Below are positions 55,190 to 64,000 of a DNA stretch of 64,000 nt, piece after piece. The stretch spans positions 1-64,000 of the forward strand of contig FTLJ01000544.1 in NCBI GenBank assembly GCA_900155495.1. Direction: 5' to 3'. The notes beneath the pieces were generated by a model. That model was not told the origin of the DNA. It was given only the letters and a program-made list of their open reading frames with translations, and searched no databases. Made by a program: the position numbers and the translations under genes. This stretch comes from Porogramme epimiltina. Lineage: Eukaryota > Basidiomycota > Agaricomycetes > Polyporales > Polyporaceae. Position 1 is the stretch's first letter; every line of letters starts with the position of its first letter.

Positions 55190-55687
55190 GACGCGAGACG
55201 ACGGGAGAACATGCAAGGAGACGGAGCCAGCTGGAGAGAGGAGAGAGCATTACGAGCGGCCGAAGCGGGCTCCGCATTCGGGCGCGCTTGCCGGCGGTCC
55301 TGTTCGTATCACTCGGTACGAACGTTCCTGTCCTCCGCCCATCACCACACCCGTGCATTCGTCCCCTCCGAGGGACACCTATGACCTCGCTCATGACCCG
55401 TCCGCGTCTCAAACATATCTCCCTCACTGGTGTTCCTGGTCGCATCTCCCAGGATGCCAACCCCGCCTTCAAATCAAATCACCTATAAATGCCTCGCTCA
55501 CCCAGCGGACCCCGTCGACGGCCACCGCCTCACACCGGAACATCCGTGTGCACGTCTCAGACCTGTCCCATGTCCTGCTCAGCAAGCCTTTTCGGTTTCC
55601 GTACGTTCTGTCCACACCTTCTCCGAGGATGGACAAATGCCGGCTATAAAACGTAAACCGCGCCCCCTGGGAAGGACGGAGAGTCAA

Positions 55688-56083
55688 ATGATCTCTTCTG
55701 CGGGTTTGGCTTTAGCGTTTGGGCTCCTTCCGATCGCTCTCGTGGCCCGCTGCTGAGAACCCGTCCTTCCCTACTGCGCTCGATCTACCCCGCAGTGGGT
55801 GATTGCCGTCAGGTTCGACAGCGCGTCCGGGGCTTGTGTCGGCCACAATCCCCTTCTCTCCCCCGCACGAAGGATCACCTGCCCGGGTCTCGCGGACCTG
55901 GGTGACCCCGATGGTCCTACCGGAATGCTTGTATTTCATTTCAGTACTAGCATGTTGGATGGTTGCGTTGAACGTTCCGGCAGTGACAACTGCGCTGGAT
56001 CCTCCACTGGTGTCGGAACACCGGTCCGATATGTGTGTGGCCTCCCGGAGCCCGGAGCCGTGTGCAGGCTCCGATGGAGTTGA
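55688..56083 (+). CDS. Possible small secreted cysteine-containing protein
   Basis: A TATAAAA box (55645-55651) precedes an ATG by 43 bp. Exon 1 (55688-55741) encodes MISSAGLALAFGLLPIAL, a signal-peptide-like helix. A 54-nt intron (gtggcc..cgcag) joins exon 2 (55796-56083) in phase, giving about 113 residues with six cysteines (GACV, TCPG, GCVE, NCAG, VCGL, VCRL). No family is recognised; it lacks the CC pairs of hydrophobins. The opposite strand also has an open frame (56152-55712) beginning with a hydrophobic stretch, MRPGVWHCALVILFGTTLAL, so either strand, or neither, may be coding. Confidence 0.3.
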
Positions 56084-56321
56084 AAGCTCTCGGAGGGCTA
56101 GAGTCGTTCCAAAGAGAATCACTAGTGCACAATGCCATACTCCTGGCCTCATTCTAGCTCATAGTCTCAATGCGGTAGTACAGCGTATAATTTGAGGGCT
56201 GGTCAGCATTTCTCCCCGCTGAGACCGGCGGAGATGCGGCGGCCCGGCAATAACGTCCAAGAATTCCCAGACGTCGAATAGCGCGGGGGTCTGACTACCG
56301 CAGTCTTTCTCTACCACCATC

Positions 56322-58896
56322 ATGGCGGCGACGCGGGTAGCGATATTGACAGGTTTGTGTGGCCGATTGCATGCCAAACACTTCGCTGAATGTGCCTGTG
56401 GACAGTTAGCGACACTGCGTCGCTTGACCCGTCCGCCGATCGTTCCGGGCCGGTTATCCAAAGCCTGCTCACACAAGGCGGGTATATCTGCACCCACCTC
56501 CAGATTGTACCGGACGACGAAATTCGCATACGAACCGTCGTCCTGGGCTGGTGCGATCAAGGCGATGTCGACTGGATCGTCACAACCGGGGGAACTGGTT
56601 TCGGGCTGCGAGATAGAACGCCTGAAGTAAGCCCAGAACTGGGGAGATTTCGCCTTATTAGAGTCGAGTTAGATTCAATACTGACTGTGACGGCGCTCTC
56701 GAACACATGTAGGCCATCAAACCTCTACTAGAGCGCGAGGCCTCCGGGATTGTGCACCTCCTCCTTTCCGCGTCTCTCCAGGCGACTCCACTCGCAGCGC
56801 TCTCACGCCCCGTCGCGGGAACGATCAAGAACACGCTCGTATGCACGCTTCCCGGGAGCGTCAAAGCCGTCCAGGAGAATATTGCCGCCCTCCTCCAGGC
56901 CGGCGTCATCAATCACGCCATAGAACTCGTTCGTGGAGGACGCGGGGAAGGCGTCCACGCTGCACTTGCTTCTGAGGGCCCCGCCAGTCTCCGCTCACCA
57001 GTGGTGCAGCCAGCATCTTCGGTCGTTTCCTACGCCGATCCGCCCCAGCCCGCGCCCCCGGACTTCGTCCCCACAGCTGGTTCTGCCGCATCGGTGGGGC
57101 TGCAGAGCCCCCGTGTTCACCAACACCACCATGATCACGATCACGACCATGGACACAGGTCTCCGGTCGCACGGAGCGTGCTCTCGCAAGACCCGTCCAT
57201 GCCAGGTAGGCCTTATTGGCGAATTGTCGAACCAAGAACTCAACGCAGTGCGTCCTGCTCTGCTCCCTAGCACACGCCCGCCTCAGAGAGTCCCCGTATC
57301 CTCTAGTGTCTATCACAGACGCGCTACTGACGGTTCTACGCGAGGTCCGGCCTCTTCCGGTGTACGACGAGCCTGTGAGTATCTCGTCGGCCATCTGTAA
57401 AGTGGTGTTATTGGGTCTTACCACGATACGGACACACCAGGTAACCTCGAAACTGCGGGGTTATGTGATCGCAGAGGACGTTTACGCGCCTCAGAATGTC
57501 CCTATCACTCACAGCACGAATGTGGATGGCTACGCACTCCGCTGTGAGTCTTCAACATCCGTTATCTTTCCACCCTTAATGATCGAGCTATCCCAGCGAC
57601 CGACCCTCCCGGGATCTACACCGTCCTCACCGCCCGCACACACCTCCTCTCTACTCCCCTGCCCCCTGGGTGCATCTTCCGCATCAACACGGGCGGGCCG
57701 CTCCCAGCGGGTGCAGACGCTGTGATCATGGTCGAGGACACGCGGCTGCGCACCACGCACCGCTCGCCTCTCGGCGAAGAGTTCGAGGAGGCATCGGTCG
57801 AGACACTCACGCAGGTGCCCCGCGGCGAGAACGTGCGCGACCCGGGCTCCGACGTGCGCCAGGGCGACCTCGTCCTCGAGCGCGGGACGATCGTGAACAG
57901 CGCTGGGGGCGAGGTCGGCACGCTCGCGTTCGTCGGGCGGACGAAGGTGAGTGCCGCGTCGCGTGCTACTCCTATCTATCCACTCAGTCGATCGGCGTCG
58001 GCAGGTCCGTGCGTTCGGGAAGCCCGTCGTTGCACTCCTGAGCACCGGGGGCGAGCTGTTGGACGTGCAGTCGCCGTCGCCGCTTCCCGGCGATGGTTGG
58101 GGCGGTATCTGGGACACCAACAGGCCGTCCCTGAAAGCCGCGCTGGAGGGATACGGCTACGAAGTCGTCGATCTCGGGATCGTGGCCGACAAGTGAAGCC
58201 TTCCCCTGCCCACCTGCCACAACCCAACGCTGACGCTCCCGCACCATTCTCACAGCATCGACTCGCACGTCGCCGCGCTCCGGCGCGGGCTCGAGTCCGC
58301 CGACCTCATCCTCACCACGGGCGGGACGTCGATGGGTGTCGGGGACCTGCTCAAGCCCGTGATCGAGCACCAGCTCGGCGGCACGGTGCACTTTGGGCGC
58401 GTGCGCGTGAAGCCGGGCAAGCCGACTACGTTCGCGACAATCCCGACGCCTGGCGGGCGCGCGGAGCGCGTGCCGCTCTTCGCGCTGCCCGGCAACCCCG
58501 CGAGCGCGCTCGTCACGTTCCACATCTTCGTCGTCCCCGCGCTCAGGAAGCTCGGCGGGTGGCCGTCCGCGCGGTGTCGCCTGCCGAGCGTGCGTGTGCA
58601 GGTGCGTACGCGGCTCCAGGATGCGTAGGAAAGAGAGTGGAGGCTGACGTGTGGGACAGGTCCAAGAGTCGTTGCGACTGGATTCCAGGCCGGAGTACCA
58701 TCGCGCTGTCATCATAGCTACGCCTGACGGCTTCAAGGCGCATAGCACCGGTGGACAGCGGTCGAGTAGGGTGGCTAGCCTGAAGGGGGCGAACGGCCTT
58801 GTTGCATTGCCTCCCAGAGGAGAGAAGGACCCGAGTAAATTGGAAATCGGGGACTACGTTGAAGCAATTATCATAGGTGAGCTACGAATGGAGTGA
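56322..58896 (+). CDS. Molybdopterin adenylyltransferase-molybdenum insertase fusion (gephyrin/CnxE type)
   Basis: This is a two-domain enzyme for the last steps of molybdenum cofactor synthesis. The N-terminal MogA-like G domain, starting MAATRVAILTVSDTASLDPS, has VDWIVTTGGTGFGLRDRTPE and TPLAALSRPVAGTIKNTLVC plus LPGSVKAVQENI. A His-rich linker (VHQHHHDHDHDHGHRSP) follows. The MoeA-like E domain has SITDALLTVLREVRPLPV, THSTNVDGYALR, FRINTGGPLPAGADAVIMVE, TLTQVPRGENVRDPGSDVRQ, PVVALLSTGGELL, LILTTGGTSMGVGDLLKPVI and FALPGNPASALVTFHIFVVP. Domain order (G then E) is as in gephyrin and opposite to plant Cnx1. The end IGDYVEAIIIGELRME is typical of MoeA domain IV. Cytosolic. Intron 1 is unusually close to the start (after ten codons). 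Confidence 0.94.
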
Positions 58897-59013
58897 AATG
58901 AAAGGTCAATAGTGATACACGATCCTGTACTATACATATAGACGATCGAAGAGCCTGGAATCCACGGTCGTCACTTTCTCGTCGATGCGGTCTCCTGTGT
59001 ATATGAGGTGGAA

Positions 59014-59747
59014 TTAATCGAGTGTGGCAAGAATCCATAGCACAGCGCGTACCAGGGCATTGACCTCTGCTTGCAACTCTATGAGCTCCGTCTCGAGCTT
59101 CTGGCGCTGCCGTGACAGCATCTGCATACGCCTCATATCGAGTTTGTTCATTCCGGCTGTATTGACGGCAGCTCCGGAAGAAGGACGAGACTGGGAGGCT
59201 TCAACCTATGAGATATTGATCATTGTGAGCATAGAAGAATATATCTGAGGAGCAGTCACCTTGGCCTGGAGTTTGCTTTCTTTCTTCAGCAGAACCTGGA
59301 GACCTTTCTCCGCACGTGTCAAGAGTTCATTGATCTGAGGCTCAATCTCCTCAGTGAGATCAGCCTTGTAGCGCCGGATGGTCCCCTCGTCTACAAGCAG
59401 AAAAACCTGGTTTAAGGGGATATTTCTGAGCGAGACCAGATAAGGATATTGGAGCAATACCGACCCTCTCACTCTCAAGCACTTTGGATATGCGGGGCAA
59501 ATCATGTGTGCCTCTTCTCAGCAACTCCTGAGCTTCGTGGGCCTAGCATCGAGCATGGACAGATTAGTTCGGTTACTAGCCTAGACTCTCCACATACCTC
59601 GTCGCAACAGTCCTCCATCGCCATAACACATTCAAGGAGATACGGACTGCAAGTGGCGTTGGTATCCACAGCCTGGTATAGGGATGGGTTTCCGGGGAAT
59701 ATAGAGTCCCGCGGACCTGCCCTTGGGTGCACCGATAGACGAGACAT
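59014..59747 (-). CDS. SPC19: DASH/Dam1 complex subunit Spc19
   Basis: The start MSRLSVHPRAGPRDSIFPGN (an in-frame ATG at 59765 adds six residues) is followed by LLECVMAMEDCCDEAQELLR, RGTHDLPRISKVLESERV, FLLVDEGTIRRYKADLTEEI, EPQINELLTRAEKGLQVLLK and a C-terminal coiled coil MLSRQRQKLETELIELQAEV ending LVRAVLWILATLD. This is the Spc19 pattern of fungi. The DASH complex forms rings on spindle microtubules and couples kinetochores to them. Introns follow CDE, ESER and LQAK. It converges on the Moco gene with a 117-bp gap. Confidence 0.93.
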
Positions 59748-59765
59748 CCGATGGCTTTTCTCCAT

Positions 59766-61206
59766 CTTGCCAGCCGGGGCCTGTCCGACTTCAAAGTGAC
59801 TGTGGTTGCCTTTCGTGTGTTTCGATCACACAGGCGCCCACCGCGACGCGTCTGTGGCTGCCACTGGCTGGTGGCCAAACACGGACAACGCCATTTTGGA
59901 CTCCGACTGCCGCCGCCTATATAGCTGCGCAAAATTTGACTTGTAGCTCTCCAGTGTTCAGCCAACTTCTGACGCGTCCGCGCACCCTCCGGGGCTGTGA
60001 CCAGCCGTTCACTCGTCTGTTGACGTCGGTCTAATTGGCGAAGCGAGGCGTCCTTCGGGATGCTCACGAGACCGAGCGTCGTCGTCCTGCTCCCTCTCAC
60101 AAACGGCTGAGTCCGCCTTTCGGGGTGTTGATTCGTCGGAGGGGTTGATGTGGGATGGTGGCGTGGCGTTATATTCCTGTACCTACCGTACATCTTCGTC
60201 TTCGGGCGGGGTGCTACTATGTGGCCGTGACGGTCTGGTCAAACCATAACGCATACATTTATAGCATATTTTTGTCCCTATGGTTATCGTAATTGGATGC
60301 ATCTGCTCTTCTCATCTGATTTGGCCAGATATTACGATGCCCCCCGGAGCCCCTGCAAAAATCGAGCTGTATACTCTAGAGTAGCGTTATTAGCCGACAT
60401 GTTGAGGAATCTGCAGATTTCCTCGCGTCTAGCCTTCGATGATCGTTGGAACCACCTTCCCAGATTCCTAGTCATATCTTCTCATCCTGTGGTGCATACC
60501 CTCGAGGACTGTGAGGTATGCAAATTGCATGTGAGGACCTATGTCTTGTTTCGGCACCTATGCTCATTTAGACTGCCAAAAGCTACAGATCGTGACGACC
60601 GACCAACAGCATTATAGCCCAAATGTTCACTTCGGGCTGCCCAACTACTCACAGTGTCGGGGAAGTGAGGTGTGGGATGCGAGTGTGACAATGTGATGGA
60701 GACATAATGTTTGTTCTCGCCCCCACGCCGTACACATCCCTACTAAGTCTTGACAGCGCGTATCAGGTCTGACTTCGATTCGCGACCCTTGAGGCGTCGT
60801 AAGTCCTCCTGACTAAATAATAACCCCCCTCATCTATCTTTGGAGCTTTTAGGAAAGCAACGAGTTATATGACGGCGGCCGCTACATGTGAATGTCGATA
60901 TGACTCTGCTGCCATTCCTTCCGCCGTCTATCTATCCCAAGGGGACTACGTGTACAACTTTCGGTCAAGAGCTCCTCTTCAACCCAAATCACTCAGACTC
61001 GAGTTTAAGATTTCGTTATCACCTCGGACGCGTGTTTTATTGCCCTCAACAATGCAACTAGAATAATTACGCAATGGTTCTTTCATCACCAAATAGGTGT
61101 AGGTCCGCTCTATGGTGCTAAGCGTTGGTCCGGATACTGCAACATACTAGCTAATCAAACCTTGATTTATATCTAACAAACGTTGCTCGCACTGCCTACC
61201 GTACAC
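59766..61206. other. 1.4-kb gene-free stretch
   Basis: The first 400 bp hold the Spc19 promoter side. The rest is AT-rich with short open frames only. No RNA gene or repeat was recognised. Confidence 0.5.
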
Positions 61207-61215
61207 TATATAAAA
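61207..61215 (+). promoter_or_regulatory. TATA box of the single-pass membrane protein gene
   Basis: TATATAAAA about 150 bp before the proposed ATG at 61366, followed by a C-rich initiator-like region. Confidence 0.65.
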
Positions 61216-61365
61216 AGCATCCCCACCCCCGGGGCCCCTATATGGTAGACTGTACGACCCCTTGCTCGTCATCGTATCCGCGTACTCTCATCATCTTCCG
61301 CCCTCCCAGTAGAGCCCTTCTGATCTACAGCGTCCATCGTTAGAAAGATCAGCAACGGCAGCCCT

Positions 61366-62444
61366 ATGGCCTCTGCCAGTCTAACTCCACAAACGGGAGG
61401 TATGCCTAGTCTTCCTTCCACGCGAGAATAGAGTCATTGACCACAGCCACAGGTATGTATTCGTTCTCACTTCCTGTACATTCGTTGTTGACGACGAAGG
61501 TTGGATACTTTTTCCTCTCCCTGCATCTCGCCAGGGAGACCATCTACCCTGCCCTTCATTAGTATCGGCTCCTCCTCGTCAAGCCTGAGACTATTTACTC
61601 CCATACCCTCTTTAACCCCGAACACGACTGGACCAGCAAGCAGCATAGGGGACACAATCACACCGTTGGCCACTGGGGAGGTGACTACCACCACCACCGC
61701 CACTCAAACACAGTCGTCTCCTGTGGATAACACAGTAGTGGCGTCGTCTCCTGTGGATCACACAGTAGTGGCGTTACCGCGAAGCGCTACCATTGGTATT
61801 GCGGTGGGGTGCGTCGTCATCCTGGCTGCGCTCTGCGCATCGGCGGTGCTGTACGCCAAGTGGCGACGAGCTGCCGGAATGCTCCGCTCCCTCAATCGCC
61901 GCCGTATGTCCTTGTCGTCCTCGTACAGGACCCCGAGCCCGCGTGGAGACAGTCCCATAGGGAAAGGCCGCCTAGGGACTTCCGCTATAGGTATACCGTT
62001 TCCGCCTATCAACCGGGGAGGCAACTTCCTCATTTGCGTAAATAGCGCGCCTTGGGGCCATCTCGACAAGTATACCGGTTGCGCTACGCCCCTCTAGGGA
62101 GTCCTTGGATTCACCCCCAAGCGCCAGCACTGAGACACGCTCGATGGGTCGGAGCAGAAGCTGTGAGTTTCAAGCACGATGACGCCCCTGTCTTAGACCT
62201 CCGTAATGCACTCCATTTTAACCGGAAGTATCTTGTGTCAGCACGACGGGAGGTGGATGGTGGAAGCGTACACACCAGCGTATACATGGATGGGCGGTAC
62301 GACGAGCAAGACAGCGTCGTTACTGCCGTGCAATCCGCTCACCCTACACCCCCTCTCCCGCCTGTATACAAGGATCGCCGTATCAGCGACAGGCAGTGTG
62401 GAGAGGCACCCCCCTATGAGCCAGCAGGGCCGCCAGAGTTGTAG
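61366..62444 (+). CDS. Single-pass membrane protein with Ser/Thr-rich ectodomain
   Basis: The proposed exons are 61366-61399, 61535-62077 and 62158-62444, in phase, 287 residues. About 90 Ser/Thr/Pro-rich residues (likely O-glycosylated) precede one membrane helix, SATIGIAVGCVVILAALCAS then AVLYAK, and a basic stop-transfer WRRAAGMLRSLNRRRMSL. The tail contains AVSFKHDDAPVLDLRNALHF and a proline-rich end PTPPLPPVYKDRR..YEPAGPPEL. This is the layout of fungal Wsc/Mid2/SKG6-like surface proteins of unknown ligand. No cleavable signal peptide is seen with this first exon, so exon 1 is doubtful. The second intron has a weak gttgcg donor. Confidence 0.55.
61714..61773 (+). repeat. Two 30-bp tandem repeats in the ectodomain coding region
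   Basis: Two adjacent 30-bp units differ at one base and encode SSPVDNTVVA and SSPVDHTVVA in frame, so the repeat lengthens the ectodomain by ten-residue steps. Confidence 0.9.
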
Positions 62445-62940
62445 TTTTGTGTTTACGTTGGTCCTCAGAGATTCGTGTGTAACATTGTACTCTAATTTGT
62501 ACTTTTACCTTCAATTCTTGTTCTGTGATTCGCTTTAAGATTTATCAAGTGAATTGCAAAAAATAGACCAAGCATTCAGCGCAATTCCACGACGACATGC
62601 TCTGGAACAGCCACATGGTTGGCTGGCTCGGCTTACACCAATCCTACTGTTACAGACCTGCTCGTCGGCCACGCGCATGCTTTTGTGCGTGATTGAGCAG
62701 CGTTGTACTACAACCTGAATAACCGCCTTCCAGGATGACCAGTGATGCTTGTTGCCAATGAGAAGACGAGAGCGAGAGCGAGAATGCCGCACAAATATGT
62801 GGCCTACACATAGGGCGTCAAGAAAATAGTCCGAACCTAATCCAAGGTCCTGTAATATAGAAAATAAGTACACTCTAGCCACATTACGACTCTCCAGATG
62901 TGAAGTACGCATGACAGAACGTCCGCGTGTCCCGCGCGTG
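62445..62940. other. Convergent 3' spacer
   Basis: This 496-bp AT-rich stretch lies between the membrane protein gene and the carboxypeptidase gene. I see no gene. Confidence 0.5.
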
Positions 62941-64000
62941 CTATGACCTCCCAGCCGTCAACGGCGTGCGCGCGTCGTCATCGTCCCCGACCTCAAAGAT
63001 CGTTTCCTCCTCCGGCAGCTCGCTCGCGCGCTCCTTGCCCTTCCGTGGACGGAAGCTTTCTGTATCGTCGTCTGCATGGCCGAGCGAAGAGTTGAGCGGG
63101 ATGTGCTCCTCCGCCGTCGAGAGCGAGAGTCCCCGTCCCCGAGTGCGCTTCGATCGCCACCAGAGGAAGCCTCCCACTAAGACGCCTATTAGCAGGAGAA
63201 CGAGCGCTGCTGAGCCGGCGTTGTAGTACGCTGTGGGGGTTCGCGGTGAGCTGTCAGAATGGTAATTAAACAAGCACTACTTGGTACGTGCCTTCCCACA
63301 TAGCCTTGTCCTGCTCTGGTGTCTTGGTGGACACCGGGGTAGAGGTCGGAACGTCGTCGAGGATAGCAGGCACGGGCTTCGTGGTGTCGCCGACAGAACT
63401 CGGGATACGCGCAGAGCCGTCAGTGATTGCGGTGAAGTTGACGCCCATGAACCGGAGGATCATGTCGTGCGCGACATGTGGGGCATCGAACCCAACCATA
63501 TGCGAAGCATCGAAGATCTGTAAAATGACACTGTTTGTGCCTGGTGAAGATGGAATATTGTCTGGGTACACACCTTGACATATGTGAGGTTGCGGGAGGT
63601 CACCCAGGTCCCGGCGGGACGGCTGTCCACGGTCCAGTCTTGAGTTTGCACTTTCTGCGAGAAAGTTGAGCTTAGGTTCAAAGGATCACGAGGCGAGGAA
63701 ATACATACCCCAAGGCCGGTCTCGCCATTCCATGTCATGGCCTGAATCATGCTTTCAATACCAACATAGTTACAGATCATGTCCTGGTCCCCAACGAAGA
63801 GCATGACGGGGATTTTCTCAAGAACTCGTGGCAAGACAGTGATAGAGGAGTTCGACTTGCGAGTCGAGAACTCCGTGTGCACTCGTGTCTTGCATTCTAC
63901 CCACTGTCCAGGAACATCACTTGCGTGCAGTGCGGCGACCACATCTCTCCTCTGCAATACATGTGAGAGATAACCCAGGAACTTGACTTGAATAACTTAC
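62941..64000 (-). CDS. KEX1-like serine carboxypeptidase, C-terminal part
   Basis: The gene enters from the right edge and ends at 62941. Visible landmarks are RRDVVAALHASDVPGQWVEC, VLEKIPVMLFVGDQDMICNY (catalytic Asp in GDQD), MIQAMTWNGETGLG, WTVDSRPAGTWVTSRNLTYV and IFDASHMVGFDAPHVAHDMI (catalytic His in ASHMVGFD). A linker with TSTPVSTKTPEQDKAMWEG, a transmembrane helix AALVLLLIGVLVGGFLWW and a cytosolic acidic tail follow. A membrane-anchored carboxypeptidase of this layout acts in the trans-Golgi on prohormone-like substrates after Kex2 cleavage. The nucleophile serine lies outside the window. Introns are near 63700, 63570-63520 and 63270-63230. Confidence 0.92.

Larger units (their letters stand above)
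55075..56321. other. Intergenic region between GDPD copy 2 and the Moco gene
   Basis: The region contains promoters for both flanking genes and the weak secreted-protein candidate at 55688-56083. I can support nothing else. Confidence 0.45.

Noticed and set aside
55075..55212. N-terminal mitochondrial presequence for GDPD copy 2
   Set aside because: The extension would be encoded across a TATAAAG box, and copy 1 starts at the equivalent inner Met.

Overview
The window is nuclear DNA of a filamentous fungus, most likely a basidiomycete of the mushroom/polypore type (Agaricomycetes). Genes are cut by many short introns (about 50-80 nt, GT..AG, CTAAC/CTGAC-like branch sites). Gene spacing is tight and the strand changes often. 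The proteins that can be recognised (VTC1, BUD31, SWC4, THOC7, Spc19, a MogA-MoeA fusion, a Kha1-type antiporter, a KEX1-like carboxypeptidase) are fungal housekeeping proteins. There are no operons, CRISPR arrays, insertion sequences or virus-like genes. Most genes had to be pieced together from exons in different frames. Spans below run from start codon to stop codon, introns included.

Region 1 (1-10.6 kb): an LRR protein (-); a 14-exon membrane-anchored amidohydrolase-like protein (+) that has lost the usual HxH metal motif; two tandem coiled-coil/RING paralogues (-); and a tRNA-His gene with a 10-nt intron (-), head to head with tRNase Z.

Region 2 (10.7-25.6 kb): a dense RNA-processing and mitochondrial block. 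It holds short tRNase Z, THOC7, VTC1, complex I subunit NDUFA8, a small conserved-looking protein with an ATG-only first exon, complex I assembly factor NDUFAF3, SWC4/DMAP1, lipoate-protein ligase, complex I subunit NDUFA1 (four small exons), the U2 snRNA gene, a TB2/DP1/HVA22 membrane-shaping protein with a long disordered tail, and the splicing factor BUD31.

Region 3 (26-41.2 kb): Kha1-like K+/H+ antiporter, a disordered tail-anchored protein, a monocarboxylate-type MFS transporter, 1-acylglycerol-3-phosphate acyltransferase, a coiled-coil protein, a Utp8/NOL11-like nucleolar protein, and a 234-residue orphan whose four exons fit together exactly.

Region 4 (41.2-48.5 kb): a 7.3-kb stretch with no gene I can recognise. 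One speculative multi-exon model is given.

Region 5 (48.5-64 kb): a large Ser/Pro-rich disordered protein, two tandem glycerophosphodiester phosphodiesterases, a possible small secreted protein, the gephyrin-like molybdenum cofactor enzyme with a His-rich linker, DASH subunit Spc19, a single-pass membrane protein, and the C-terminal part of a KEX1-like serine carboxypeptidase that runs off the right edge.

Two themes stand out. Three complex I genes (NDUFA8, NDUFAF3, NDUFA1) lie within 7 kb. RNA-maturation functions also cluster here (tRNA-His/tRNase Z, THOC7, U2 snRNA, BUD31, the nucleolar protein). All identifications come from reading motifs and recalled family patterns; no database search was possible.
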